Of a DNA stretch of 64,000 nucleotides, positions 7,767-16,459 are shown in pieces. The stretch is from contig NZ_CANMZW010000027.1 of NCBI RefSeq assembly GCF_947502445.1, positions 1 to 64,000 of the forward strand, in the 5' to 3' direction. The notes beneath the pieces are model-generated. The model was not told the origin of the DNA and did no database searches. It worked only from the letters and a program-made list of their open reading frames with translations. Positions within the stretch are counted from its first letter, which is position 1. The number at the start of each line of letters is the position of its first letter. Both the position numbers and the translations under genes were made by a program. This DNA is from an uncultured Brevibacillus sp. (GTDB lineage Bacteria > Bacillota > Bacilli > Brevibacillales > Brevibacillaceae).

Positions 7767-8738
7767 ATGGGCTGGCGAGGGTTCGTCCAAAGCTATTTCG
7801 ATGCTGTGCATCAATCGTGGATGGATGGGGAATATCAACGACTGCTCCCTTTTTTTATAGAGAATAAACAGGTCTATGCGGCAGAATGGGAGCGGATGAA
7901 TCGAGAGCACAGACAAGCGATGGAGCGTGGTGCTATGCTACGGTCAGTCACGGGACGAGTAGTCCCGATGTGCTGGATGGAGACAAGATCTGCAATTGAA
8001 GTTACATTATCGTGGTATGGCAGACGTCATTACGGACTGGTTCAGCAGGAGTATGAGGAAGCCAGTTATCGGCTGCTCCAGCTTCGTCTTAGCAAGGACA
8101 GTGAGCAATGGATAATTGTCGGCACGAGAGAGTGGGAGGGCGACTTAAAAGCGGATTTCAGTCATGAGCAGGAGGAGCCACTTTTGACTGCATCAGCCAT
8201 CGAGGACGCTATCACGCAGCCGCTTTTGGTGGTACATGGTGCTGGGGGGTATAGTCCGGAAAAGGCTGTTTCCTATGCTGAGCGATACTGGAACACAACG
8301 AATCCGGCCTATCCGCGCTTTACAGATGATTGTACGAATTTTATTTCCCAATGTTTGCACGCTGGGGGAATTCCGATGCTCTTTTCCAAAGAGAAAGGCA
8401 AAGGCTGGTGGATGAGGACGGGAAAAGGGGGAGAATGGAGCTATAGCTGGGCCGTTGCACACAGCTTGTATTTGCTGCTCAAGTCTGGCGGGGCTCCGAT
8501 GCGAGCGGTAACGAAAAATTCAGCGACTGAGCTGATCCCAGGCGATATTATATGCTATGACTTCGATGGAGATGGCCGTTTTCAGCACAATACGATCGTG
8601 GTCGCCAAGGATGCGAATCAAATGCCATTGGTCAATGCGCATACGACGGACAGCAGCATGCGATACTGGGCGTATGAGGATTCTACAGCGTATACGCCCA
8701 ACATTCGCTATGCGTTTTTTCATATTAGAGGGATGTAG
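7767..8738 (+). CDS. Amidase-domain protein (Amidase_6, YhbB-like)
   Basis: The 323-residue protein has a divergent N-terminal half of about 165 residues and a C-terminal putative amidase domain. The domain carries FTDDCTNFISQCLHAGG, with a likely catalytic Cys, a conserved His near HNTIVVAKD, and NAHTTDSS. Family members are cysteine peptidase-like amidases often found in spore formers; the substrate is unknown, with cell-wall peptides a reasonable guess. Bacillus subtilis yhbB occupies the same place after queG. There is no obvious signal peptide. AGGAGG precedes the ATG. Confidence 0.8.
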   Translation: MGWRGFVQSYFDAVHQSWMDGEYQRLLPFFIENKQVYAAEWERMNREHRQAMERGAMLRSVTGRVVPMCWMETRSAIEVTLSWYGRRHYGLVQQEYEEASYRLLQLRLSKDSEQWIIVGTREWEGDLKADFSHEQEEPLLTASAIEDAITQPLLVVHGAGGYSPEKAVSYAERYWNTTNPAYPRFTDDCTNFISQCLHAGGIPMLFSKEKGKGWWMRTGKGGEWSYSWAVAHSLYLLLKSGGAPMRAVTKNSATELIPGDIICYDFDGDGRFQHNTIVVAKDANQMPLVNAHTTDSSMRYWAYEDSTAYTPNIRYAFFHIRGM

Positions 8739-8742
8739 TCTG

Positions 8743-9450
8743 TCAGCGTTGTCGTCTGACTACAGTCGTGACAAAACCAATCAGGCGCAGCAAAAGAACC
8801 GCTCCGCCAAGCCAAAGAAAGTCTGCAAAGCTGTGCGGCTCGCCTTTGATCGAGTGAATGTAAATCAAGCCATGAAAGATGACCAACAGAAACAGGGCGG
8901 GATTGAACAGATGCAACCGTTTCCAGCTAGAGCCGCCCAATCGCTTTTCTGCAAAACGCGAAGAAGTAAGCCATAGTGAGAGAAGAATGCAGAAAGCTGC
9001 AAGGCCGATATAATTGGCTACACCTGTCATCGACCAGTTTGGCATCGGCAAGGGATTGCCGTCATCAGAAGCAAGGAGGAACAGCCCGAGCCAGCCGTCT
9101 GCTTTTGGGGCGTTTGTGTCGTGCAGGATCATCAATCGTGGTGTGCCTTGAAAAAGGACAAGCACCAGCAGCACATGCAAAACACCAGTAAGTCCAGCCC
9201 AGATGCCAATATCCCGACGGAGGATCAGGCAGGATGATTGGCAGGATGCAGGCAGCCATGTCTTGATTGGACCGATGAGCAGCGTCACACCAATTAAGAG
9301 AAACGAGAGGTAGCCGAGTATCATACTCCAGGCTTCCATTCGGGGAAACGCTCCAAAATTGGGCCAGAGCCATCTAATGCTTCCAGCGAGCAGTAGCAGA
9401 CAAAAGCCATTTGTCCAAAACCGAAACCAAAAAGCAGGAGTAAAACGCAT
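8743..9450 (-). CDS. Ferric-reductase-like transmembrane protein
   Basis: The 235-residue membrane protein has about six hydrophobic helices. Two of them carry histidines (TGVLHVLLVL and LVIFHGLIYIH) spaced as in the ferric-reductase/MsrQ haem-binding transmembrane domain. It is likely a haem b electron-transfer subunit, but no soluble partner such as an MsrP-type molybdoenzyme lies nearby. AAAGGAG precedes the ATG. Its end nearly abuts the amidase gene's end, so the two are convergent. Confidence 0.75.
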   Translation of the reverse strand: MRFTPAFWFRFWTNGFCLLLLAGSIRWLWPNFGAFPRMEAWSMILGYLSFLLIGVTLLIGPIKTWLPASCQSSCLILRRDIGIWAGLTGVLHVLLVLVLFQGTPRLMILHDTNAPKADGWLGLFLLASDDGNPLPMPNWSMTGVANYIGLAAFCILLSLWLTSSRFAEKRLGGSSWKRLHLFNPALFLLVIFHGLIYIHSIKGEPHSFADFLWLGGAVLLLRLIGFVTTVVRRQR

Positions 9451-9508
9451 GACAGAAGCGCTCCTTTCTTGTTTTTGGTTAGATGCAGCTGATGCCGTTT
9501 TTGTTACC

Positions 9509-9534
9509 GTATAGGAATTATAAGCGACGCTTAT
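9509..9534 (+). repeat. Short palindromic repeat, copy 1
   Basis: CGTATAGGAATTATAAGCG followed by ACGCTTAT recurs almost identically at 26343-26370. It contains the palindrome ATAAGCG-A-CGCTTAT, lies intergenic, and is probably a dispersed chromosomal repeat. Confidence 0.6.
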
Positions 9535-9617
9535 GAGTGGTCAGGGCTATGTTCGTTTATGTATAATAAATAGGGAGATCATACGTTTAAGTTCGGTACA
9601 CAAGGAGATTTGACGTC

Positions 9618-10088
9618 ATGCCGTTACATATTGTTTTGCACGAGCCGCTCATTCCAGCCAATACGGGAAACATTGCCCGTTCCTGTGCTGCTACGGGAGC
9701 TCATCTGCATTTGATTCATCCATTAGGCTTTTCCACCGATGACCGCTATCTGAAACGGGCTGGGCTGGATTACTGGCACGCAGTAAATGTCCATTATCAT
9801 GATAGCTTCGACGCTTTTGCCGAGGCACAGGGCGAAAATGCAGGGACGTTTTACTTTGTGGAAACATGGGGGGAAACGCTCTATACAGAGGTCTCCTATC
9901 GGGATGGAGACTATATCATTTTGGGCAAAGAGACGACGGGCTTGCCGGAAGAGCTGACGAACAAGTATCGGGAGCAGACCATCCGTATTCCAATGAGTGG
10001 AGCGACGCGTTCTGTGAATTTGTCTAACTGTGCGGCTATCGTCCTGTTTGAGGGCTTGCGTCAGCTCGGTTTTCCAGCACTGAAGTAG
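9618..10088 (+). CDS. trmL: tRNA (cytidine/uridine-34-2'-O)-methyltransferase
   Basis: This 156-residue SPOUT-class methyltransferase modifies the wobble base of tRNA-Leu. It has the family start HIVLHEPLIPANTGNIARSCAATGAHLHLIHPLGF and the C-terminal knot motif IRIPMSGATRSVNLSNCAAIVLFE. It corresponds to Bacillus cspR, which lies in the same neighbourhood. GGAGATT precedes the ATG. Confidence 0.95.
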   Translation: MPLHIVLHEPLIPANTGNIARSCAATGAHLHLIHPLGFSTDDRYLKRAGLDYWHAVNVHYHDSFDAFAEAQGENAGTFYFVETWGETLYTEVSYRDGDYIILGKETTGLPEELTNKYREQTIRIPMSGATRSVNLSNCAAIVLFEGLRQLGFPALK

Positions 10089-10157
10089 CATGAGCATAGA
10101 TGATGCCTGGCAGGCGAAGAGCATTCTGGGCAACTCATGAAAAGGGAGAGAATGTAA

Positions 10158-10883
10158 ATGACCGTAAACACCATCCTGTTTGACCTAGACGGTACCTTGT
10201 TGGAGATGCAGACAGACCCTTTCGTCAAAAGCTACTTGGTAGAAGTAGGACGCCACGTAGGGGATCAGTACGATACCCAAAAGCTGCTCTCGCTCATCTG
10301 GGACGCGACAAAAGCAATGATTATAAGCAAAGAGCCTGACAAGACCAATGAGCAAGTTTTTATCGAGTATTTCACGGCACACAGTGACTGGCCTCGTGAG
10401 GAAGTGTGGCCGTTGTTTGATTCCTTTTATCGCGATGTATTTCCGACGCTTTCTCATCTGACCTATCCATCACCTTGGGCAAAGCAAATCGTGGAGGCTG
10501 CCAAAGAGCAGGGCTTTCGTGTAGCAGTAGCGACGAATCCGGTATTTCCGCGTGAAGCGATTCACCACCGACTGGCCTGGATTGGAATGAGTGCAGATGA
10601 ATTTGAGCTGGTGACGGTTTATGAAGAATCGCATTACACAAAGCCGAATCCTGGTTACTTCGCAGAGATTTGCCAAAAGCTCGGTGTCGAGCCAACTGAT
10701 TGTATCATGGTAGGAAATCACATGCAGGAAGACATGGTTGCGTCCAAGCTGGGCATGAAAACATTCCTGGTTACGAACTGGCTGGAGGATCGCGGTGAGC
10801 CACAGTACCAGATAGATCAACGTGGGACACTGGAAGAGCTGCACAAGGCGATTACGGAAAAGAGCGGTGTATTTGCAGGCTAA
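10158..10883 (+). CDS. HAD-superfamily hydrolase
   Basis: The 241-residue phosphatase-like protein shows HAD motif I (FDLDGTLL, nucleophile Asp near residue 10), motif II (VATNP), motif III Lys in HYTKPNPGYF, and motif IV (MVGNHMQEDMVASKLGMKT). A helical cap lies between motifs I and II. The substrate is unknown. It is transcribed in the same direction as trmL, 70 bases downstream. Confidence 0.85.
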   Translation: MTVNTILFDLDGTLLEMQTDPFVKSYLVEVGRHVGDQYDTQKLLSLIWDATKAMIISKEPDKTNEQVFIEYFTAHSDWPREEVWPLFDSFYRDVFPTLSHLTYPSPWAKQIVEAAKEQGFRVAVATNPVFPREAIHHRLAWIGMSADEFELVTVYEESHYTKPNPGYFAEICQKLGVEPTDCIMVGNHMQEDMVASKLGMKTFLVTNWLEDRGEPQYQIDQRGTLEELHKAITEKSGVFAG

Positions 10884-10899
10884 GTGGCCTGCTTTTTTT
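10875..10899 (+). terminator. Terminator of the HAD gene
   Basis: GCAGGC pairs with GCCTGC and seven T residues follow, overlapping the HAD stop codon. Confidence 0.82.
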
Positions 10900-10993
10900 G
10901 CTGCTACCCGATTTTCACATACTTTTCCCAAACCTGTCAGGTAGGCTAGTCTTTGTATCGTATGTCATTTTTACTGCAAAGGAGGAGCGCTTC

Positions 10994-11392
10994 GTGAAAA
11001 AAATCATTTCATCACTAGTAGTTATTGGGCTGTTGTTCGGTGTGATTTCGGTAGTGAGCGCAGAAGGAAATCAGGCAGTAGCGGTTAAGCAAACGAAGGA
11101 AGAGAAGGCTGTGAACCAGTTGGAAAAATGGCAGAACAGAGCAGCCAAGCTGGGAATTACGCAAACCGGACAAACGCTTGAGCAGCTGAAGGAAGCTGTC
11201 CATGCGGCCAAAGCAGAGAAACGTGCAAAAGCAGAGACCAAGCGCAGCGAAAAAGCAGCAAAGTGGGGGATTGACCCTGCGGATAAATCAGAAAAGCAGC
11301 TAAAGGAAGAAATTCAAAGCAAAAAAGCTTCCAAGCAGGCTGAAAAGAAAGCGCAAAAACAGCAAGATAAAAAGAACAAAGACAAAAAGTAA
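10994..11392 (+). CDS. Small secreted Lys/Ala/Glu-rich protein
   Basis: The 132-residue protein has a typical Sec signal (KKIIS, hydrophobic core, VVSAEG cleavage region). Two diverged 35-residue repeats follow, each starting AAKLGI or AAKWGI, continuing to a LEQLKE or EKQLKEE helix and ending in a Lys-rich run. The C-terminus is almost only Lys, Gln and Asp. I do not recognise a named family; similar tandem helical repeats occur in exported proteins of spore formers. The GTG start has GGAGG upstream. An ATG-type start further upstream would disrupt the signal peptide. Confidence 0.72.
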   Translation: MKKIISSLVVIGLLFGVISVVSAEGNQAVAVKQTKEEKAVNQLEKWQNRAAKLGITQTGQTLEQLKEAVHAAKAEKRAKAETKRSEKAAKWGIDPADKSEKQLKEEIQSKKASKQAEKKAQKQQDKKNKDKK

Positions 11393-11405
11393 GCATGAGC
11401 GTACG

Positions 11406-11444
11406 AAAAAAGCAGGTTGCCCTTCAAAGGCAGCCTGCTTTTTT
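11406..11444 (+). terminator. Strong terminator
   Basis: An AAGCAGGTTGCC stem pairs with GGCAGCCTGCTT and a run of T residues follows. It is AT-flanked on both sides and may work bidirectionally for the small gene at 11493. Confidence 0.85.
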
Positions 11445-11492
11445 GCTGAGAAAAGTGCTTGTTATCAAAAAACAACAAGCACAAGCTTGTCC

Positions 11493-11585
11493 TTACAGAT
11501 TCCAGGTTTTATCCTCGTTGTAGCCAGCTGTAAGAATGAACAACAGAAAAACTGCGAAGACAAACCCTACGATGAACGTACCCAT
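11493..11585 (-). CDS. 30-residue single-span membrane protein
   Basis: A very small gene: ATG at 11585 with AAAGGAG at good spacing. It encodes a hydrophobic span (TFIVGFVFAVFLLFILTAG) followed by a polar tail YNEDKTWNL. Such proteins often act as small subunits or regulators of membrane complexes. No family assignment is possible. Confidence 0.6.
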   Translation of the reverse strand: MGTFIVGFVFAVFLLFILTAGYNEDKTWNL

Positions 11586-11671
11586 GTTGGACAGCTCCTT
11601 TCGTAAACAAACTACTCTCATTATAGCGTAGCCTGCCCACTTTGCAAACGGATTAAAGGAGCATGCAAACG

Positions 11672-11872
11672 TCAAGTCAATGACAATTTACGGTATTTTT
11701 TCACCAAGCTTAGAAAGGCACCGAGGGCAATCGGAACGCTCAGTATTTCTCCTGCATCCAGCTGCATCCCGGTTATCCATTGGTGAATAAATACAGAAAA
11801 AATGATGACGGAAGCGATCCCGGTAAGATACAGTCCTTTTATCATTTGAATCCGATCTGAGTGGTTAGACAT
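11672..11872 (-). CDS. Small two-span membrane protein
   Basis: The 66-residue protein has two hydrophobic segments (GLYLTGIASVIIFSVFI and ILSVPIALGAFLSLV) and a basic C-terminus (KKYRKLS). The ATG has GGAGGAA upstream. It lies upstream of, and in the same direction as, the 30-residue membrane protein. The function is unknown. Confidence 0.62.
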   Translation of the reverse strand: MSNHSDRIQMIKGLYLTGIASVIIFSVFIHQWITGMQLDAGEILSVPIALGAFLSLVKKYRKLSLT

Positions 11873-12241
11873 AGTATGATTCCTCCAGTTGTTTTCTAGC
11901 CAATGATTGAAGCATCCGAGGTTGTTTCTCTTGTATATAGTCTATACTTGTCAGGGATACGTAAACCATCGATTTAGCTTACGAAACAAAGATTAAACCT
12001 TACATTTCTGTAATTCATGTGTGGTGAAAGACAGCTGCTACAATTTCCCTATCATTTTTGTGGGAAGATTGCTGAAACTTGTGCGGATGTCTCGCATACA
12101 CATATGTAAAGGCTTAACGAGCCTGTTGGCAACCGAAGAAAACGGACTTACGCACGAATGCGTGACCGCAGGCGGACATATACATGAGAGTACATTGTCG
12201 TTGGGGAAGAGAGAGGGGCTTATGAGGGAGGAGTGTCGAAC
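11873..12241. other. Long prkA upstream region
   Basis: A 369-base region without a gene. In Bacillus prkA is transcribed by the sporulation factor SigE. A CATACACAT segment near 12095 resembles a SigE -10 box, but no convincing -35 accompanies it, so no promoter is claimed. Nothing else is recognisable. Confidence 0.35.
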
Positions 12242-14140
12242 ATGGACATTTTAAAACGGATCGCTGAGCACCGGGCCCGAGAAGAAAACCTGATGTGGAG
12301 AGGCACGTTTGCCGAATATTTGCAACTGGTTCGAAAAAATCCACAAATTGCACAGACGGCTCATTCACGCGTCTACAACATGATCAAAGGCGCTGGTGTA
12401 GAGGAGAACGAGGATGGCACCCGCTCGTATCAATTTTTTAGTCGGGAAATCTTCGGGCTTGATCGTTCCGTAGAGCGCCTGGTTGAGGAATATTTCCATT
12501 CCGCAGCACGACGGTTGGATGTTCGCAAGCGGATTTTGCTCCTGATGGGACCTGTCAGTGGAGGAAAATCGACATTGGTGACCATGCTCAAGCGTGGTTT
12601 GGAGGAGTATTCCCGCACAGAGGATGGCGCCATATATGCATTGGAAGGTTGTCCGATGCAGGAGGAGCCACTACACCTGATTCCACATGAGCTGCGAGCT
12701 GAAGTTGAAGAAGAGCTGGGAATCAAGATCGAGGGCGAGCTGACTCCATATAACCGGATGCGTTTGGAAAATGAGTACGGCGGGTGCATAGAGGATTTCC
12801 CTGTATGCCGGATTCTCTTTTCGGAGGCAAACCGTGTGGGGATTGGTACCTTTAGTCCTTCTGATCCAAAATCGCAGGATATCGCCGATCTGACTGGAAG
12901 CATCGATTTTTCAACGATTACCAAGTACGGTTCTGAATCTGACCCGCGTGCTTATCGCTTCGATGGCGAATTAAACAAAGCGAACCGTGGGCTGATGGAG
13001 TTCCAGGAAATGCTCAAATGCGACGAGAAATTTCTCTGGCATTTGCTGTCTCTGACACAAGAAGGAAACTTCAAGGCAGGCCGTTTCGCACTTATTTCAG
13101 CTGATGAGCTGATCGTTGCCCATACGAATGAATCAGAGTACAAAGCATTTATTGCCAACAAGAAAAACGAAGCACTCCAGTCACGGATTATCGTCATGCC
13201 GATGCCGTATAATCTGCGCGTCAGCGATGAGGAAAAAATATATTCGAAGCTGATCAAGCAATCTGACCTGGGGCATGTGCACATCGCTCCACATGCGCTT
13301 CGTTCCGCGGCTATTTTCTCGATTTTGACCAGATTGAAGGATTCGAAAAAGCAGGGTGCCGATTTGCTGAAGAAAATGCGCCTGTATGATGGTGAATCCG
13401 TCGAGGGCTTCAAGGGAGCCGATCTGGAAGAGCTGAGAAACGAGCATGCAGACGAGGGAATGGCAGGGATTGACCCGCGCTATGTCATTAACCGCATTTC
13501 CAGCGCACTGATCAGACGCGATACTGAGTGCATCAATGCGTTAGATATTCTCCGGGCGCTGAAGGAAGGCTTCGACCAGCATCCATCGATCACCAAGGAA
13601 CAGCGTGAGCGGTACATGAACTTCATTTCCAGTGCACGCAAGGAATACGATGAGCTGGCGAAAAAAGAAGTGCAAAAAGCGTTTGTCTACAGCTACGAAG
13701 AGTCTGCGAAAACGCTCATGGATAACTATTTGGATAACGTCGAAGCGTACTGCAACATGAATAAACTGCGTGATCCAGTCACTGGCGAGGAGATGGACCC
13801 AGATGAGCGCCTGATGCGTTCCATCGAGGAGCAAATCGGCATCTCGGAAAATGCCAAACGGGCCTTCCGCGAAGAAATCCTCATTCGCATCTCTGCCTAT
13901 GCGCGCAAAGGCAAGCGTTTTGACTACAGCACGCACGACCGACTGCGTGAAGCCATCGAGAAAAAGCTGTTTGCTGATCTGAAGGATGTTGTAAAAATTA
14001 CGACCTCGAACAAAACGCCAGATGAGCATCAGCTCAAAAAGATCAATGAAGTGACAAAGCGCCTCATCGAAGAGCATCATTACTGCCCGGTATGCGCCAA
14101 TGAGCTGCTCCGTTACGTCGGCAGTCTGTTGAACCGATAA
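12242..14140 (+). CDS. prkA: PrkA serine protein kinase / AAA+ ATPase
   Basis: The length of 632 residues matches the Bacillus protein. The N-terminal AAA+ domain carries the Walker A motif GPVSGGKST near residue 105, and the C-terminal region ends in a PrkA-type domain with HHYCPVCANELL. PrkA is a sporulation-associated protein; its kinase activity was reported first and an ATP-dependent protease role has also been proposed. The ATG at 12242 is chosen over the GTG at 12233 because GGGAGGAG is correctly spaced. It forms an operon with yhbH, 78 bases downstream. A SpoVR partner, common in other genomes, is not present in this window. Confidence 0.96.
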   Translation: MDILKRIAEHRAREENLMWRGTFAEYLQLVRKNPQIAQTAHSRVYNMIKGAGVEENEDGTRSYQFFSREIFGLDRSVERLVEEYFHSAARRLDVRKRILLLMGPVSGGKSTLVTMLKRGLEEYSRTEDGAIYALEGCPMQEEPLHLIPHELRAEVEEELGIKIEGELTPYNRMRLENEYGGCIEDFPVCRILFSEANRVGIGTFSPSDPKSQDIADLTGSIDFSTITKYGSESDPRAYRFDGELNKANRGLMEFQEMLKCDEKFLWHLLSLTQEGNFKAGRFALISADELIVAHTNESEYKAFIANKKNEALQSRIIVMPMPYNLRVSDEEKIYSKLIKQSDLGHVHIAPHALRSAAIFSILTRLKDSKKQGADLLKKMRLYDGESVEGFKGADLEELRNEHADEGMAGIDPRYVINRISSALIRRDTECINALDILRALKEGFDQHPSITKEQRERYMNFISSARKEYDELAKKEVQKAFVYSYEESAKTLMDNYLDNVEAYCNMNKLRDPVTGEEMDPDERLMRSIEEQIGISENAKRAFREEILIRISAYARKGKRFDYSTHDRLREAIEKKLFADLKDVVKITTSNKTPDEHQLKKINEVTKRLIEEHHYCPVCANELLRYVGSLLNR

Positions 14141-14218
14141 CCTACACAGTCAGGTCTTATGGCTTATCGAGCATTTCATAATCGGCGCGGATTGCGCCAG
14201 TTACTAGGAGGAGACGGC

Positions 14219-15376
14219 ATGGAAGATTCTTCATCGTTCATTGTCTCCCGGGAAGACTGGTCGCTGCACCGCAAAGGGTACCAGGACCAAAATCGACACC
14301 AGGAAAAAGTGAAAGAAGCGATCAAGAAAAATTTGCCCGATCTCGTCAGCGAAGAAAATATCATTATGTCGAACGGTCGGGAAGTAATCAAGATCCCTAT
14401 TCGCTCCCTGGATGAGTACCGGTTGCGTTTTAACTTCCAAAAGGGGAAGCATGGCGGTCAGGGAAAAGGTAACAGCAAGGTTGGAGATGTAGTAGCAAAG
14501 GACGGAGATCAGGCTCAAGGTCCGGGAAAAGGGCAAGGAGCGGGCGATCAGCCTGGTGTGGATTACTACGAGGCTGAGATCAGTGTAGAAGAATTGCAGG
14601 AAATGCTATTCGCTGAGCTGGAGCTGCCGAATCTGCAACGAAAAGACGAGGATCAAATCGTCATTGAAGAGACTCGTTTCAACGATGTACGGAAAAAGGG
14701 TTTAATGGGTAACATCGACAAGAAGCGGACCTTGATCGCGGCGATCAGGCGCAATGCACTGGCAGGCTACAGCGATCTGGAGCTAGGCATCACTGATGAG
14801 GATTTACGTTTTAAGACGTGGGAGGAAATCATCAAGCCCCACTCCAATGCAGTCATCATCGCGATGATGGATACGTCAGGCTCCATGGGCGTGTTTGAAA
14901 AGTATATTGCCCGCAGCTTCTTTTTCTGGATGGTCCGTTTCCTGCGCACCAAGTATGAGAAAGTGGAGATCGTCTTTATCGCTCACCATACCGATGCCAA
15001 GGAAGTGACGGAGGATACCTTTTTCTCCAAAGGTGAAAGTGGGGGAACGATTTGCTCCTCTGCCTATAAAAAAGCGTTGGAGATCATTGATAGCCGTTAC
15101 CCGACTTCTCAGTACAATATTTATCCGTTCCACTTCTCGGATGGCGACAACCTCACCTCTGACAATGAGCGCTGCGTCAAGCTGGTGAAGGAGCTCATGG
15201 ATCGGTGCAATATGTTCGGGTATGGCGAGGTCAATCAATATAATAGGCACAGCACCCTGATGTCCGCGTACCGGCATATCAAGGAACCCAAATTCATGCA
15301 TTGCGTGATTCGGGAAAAAGGTGAGGTTTACAAGGCACTGCGGACGTTTTTCGGGAAGAAGGAAGTACAGGTGTAG
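14219..15376 (+). CDS. yhbH: Sporulation protein YhbH (DUF444)
   Basis: The 385-residue DUF444-family protein has a C-terminal von Willebrand A-like region with an intact metal site pattern (MMDTSGSMG near residue 235, then DGDN near residue 320). It has a Gly/Gln-rich linker around residues 85-120. The family accompanies PrkA in spore formers and stress-response operons in proteobacteria. The start at 14219 has AGGAGGA upstream; a longer reading frame from 14159 lacks one. Confidence 0.93.
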   Translation: MEDSSSFIVSREDWSLHRKGYQDQNRHQEKVKEAIKKNLPDLVSEENIIMSNGREVIKIPIRSLDEYRLRFNFQKGKHGGQGKGNSKVGDVVAKDGDQAQGPGKGQGAGDQPGVDYYEAEISVEELQEMLFAELELPNLQRKDEDQIVIEETRFNDVRKKGLMGNIDKKRTLIAAIRRNALAGYSDLELGITDEDLRFKTWEEIIKPHSNAVIIAMMDTSGSMGVFEKYIARSFFFWMVRFLRTKYEKVEIVFIAHHTDAKEVTEDTFFSKGESGGTICSSAYKKALEIIDSRYPTSQYNIYPFHFSDGDNLTSDNERCVKLVKELMDRCNMFGYGEVNQYNRHSTLMSAYRHIKEPKFMHCVIREKGEVYKALRTFFGKKEVQV

Positions 15377-15383
15377 AAAAAGC

Positions 15384-15419
15384 AAAGAGCAGCGAGCTTT
15401 CGGGCTTGCTGCTCTTTTG
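15384..15419 (+). terminator. Terminator of prkA-yhbH
   Basis: The stem AAAGAGCAGC with GCTGCTCTTT has a loop containing TTTCGGG and a short T run. Group IIC introns characteristically insert just after such terminators, which is relevant to the element starting about 50 bases downstream. Confidence 0.85.
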
Positions 15420-15471
15420 TGCCAATCTCCTCTTGTTTATTCGTTGTTTATCGTCGAATGATAAGATCGAA

Positions 15472-15594
15472 TTGCCCATTGTAAAAAATCGAGATGAAAG
15501 GACTCCTTCCGCTTCGCTGATGGAACGCCGTATGCGATGAAAGTCGCCTGTACGGTGTAGGCTCGTTATAAGCCGAAAGGAATAAGACGAGAAT
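15472..15594 (+). ncRNA. Group II intron domain V-VI module, copy 1 (no intron body)
   Basis: The core at 15523-15558 folds as a group II domain V: ACGCCGTA pairs with TACGGTGT, and GCGA-TGAAAG-TCGC caps it. The catalytic-triad position reads CGC, as in class IIC introns. A domain VI-like hairpin follows (CTCGT with ACGAG, inner CC-GAAA-GG) with a terminal GAGAAT. The 13-base boundary TTGCCCATTGTAA at 15472-15484 is shared with copy 2. Domains I-IV and a reverse transcriptase are absent; only about 100 bases separate it from the yhbH terminator. Confidence 0.75.
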
Positions 15595-15984
15595 AGCGAA
15601 ACTAGTGGGATATTTACCTTAAGTGACAACGCAGCTAGTAAATATCCGTACCGTTTCATGGCAGAATCTGTTCAAACAATCACGCCAATGCTTACTCCCA
15701 ACGAGAAGCTGACGAATGCAACGATTACGATTGATCTTAATGGCGTAATCACCCCAAGCTCTGCCGATTATTACAGTATTCAAGGTGCAGGATGGCTCAA
15801 TATTGGAGCAGACAAAATTGAGGGGGATGTTATCACTTTCACTGGAGTTAACCTAAATGAAGGGCAATGGTTAATGGTTGAATTGCGTAACAAGACAATG
15901 CCTGCAGCAGGAAACTATACGTTTCTGATCAGTGTTGACTCAGGGCCGAATCAAGTAATGACATTAACAACTACCGCTAATTAA
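15595..15984 (+). CDS. Candidate 3' exon 1: beta-rich surface-like domain
   Basis: The frame is open from AGC at 15595, immediately after the domain VI module, to the stop at 15984 (129 codons). An ATG lies at 15658 (108 residues) but has no ribosome-binding site. The sequence is rich in Thr, Asn and alternating hydrophobics (TITIDLNGVITPSS, GDVITFTGVNL, GNYTFLISVDSG), as in Ig-like or S-layer domains. I do not recognise a specific family. The lack of a start signal and the fusion to the intron end suggest it is expressed by splicing or is a stranded gene fragment. A strong terminator follows. Confidence 0.55.
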   Translation, partial: SETSGIFTLSDNAASKYPYRFMAESVQTITPMLTPNEKLTNATITIDLNGVITPSSADYYSIQGAGWLNIGADKIEGDVITFTGVNLNEGQWLMVELRNKTMPAAGNYTFLISVDSGPNQVMTLTTTAN

Positions 15985-15994
15985 GAATCAGAAG

Positions 15995-16028
15995 ATGACC
16001 CTCGGGATAATCCCGGGGGTCATTTTTT
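15995..16028 (+). terminator. Terminator after exon 1
   Basis: ATGACCCTCGGGA and TCCCGGGGGTCAT form a 13-bp stem with a TAA loop, followed by six T residues. Confidence 0.9.
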
Positions 16029-16271
16029 CACCAAAACATTGGGCCCGCCTCTAACCGATCGGGGCTATTTTTATTGACTAAAGGGGTGCAAGGGAGACGA
16101 GTTTTCCGTATCTGAATTCCTCCAGAGCCCAGAAAATACCATTCCTAATTTGATGACTCTCAATTTCTCAAAGTGTATATGACTCTGGGTTTCTTGGAAT
16201 TACTCTCTACAAAGACAGGCGTGACCTTGAAAGAAACTTACTTCGGATTATCAGCACTTATCTTTTTTTAT

Positions 16272-16315
16272 TTGCATGTTCGTAAAACGTTCGCATATAA
16301 TAGGAACAAACGTTC
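16272..16315 (+). promoter_or_regulatory. SOS (LexA-controlled) promoter
   Basis: TTGCAT (16272-16277) and TATAAT (16296-16301) are 18 bases apart. GAACAAACGTTC at 16304-16315 is a perfect core match to the Gram-positive LexA box (GAAC-N4-GTTC) and covers the transcription start. A half site (CGTTCG) lies in the spacer. The region from 16029 to 16271 holds nothing else recognisable. Confidence 0.82.
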
Positions 16316-16459
16316 TTGTTCGAAGAAAGACTGATTCTCAAAAGGGGATGAATAAGGAACGAACCAGAGGTGGTATCATGATCGGGGCGAAGGTTTAGCT
16401 AAAGTGGAATTCATTGATGCGTAGCGATCGGAGCCAGACAGAAGGAGCGTTTTGGAAGC

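Noticed and set aside
12090..12110. SigE-like -10 (CATACACAT) before prkA
   Set aside because: No matching -35 at the right distance, so it was not listed as a promoter.
16348..16398. 16-codon ORF after the LexA box
   Set aside because: The purine-rich site touches the ATG with almost no spacing and the peptide is too short to judge.
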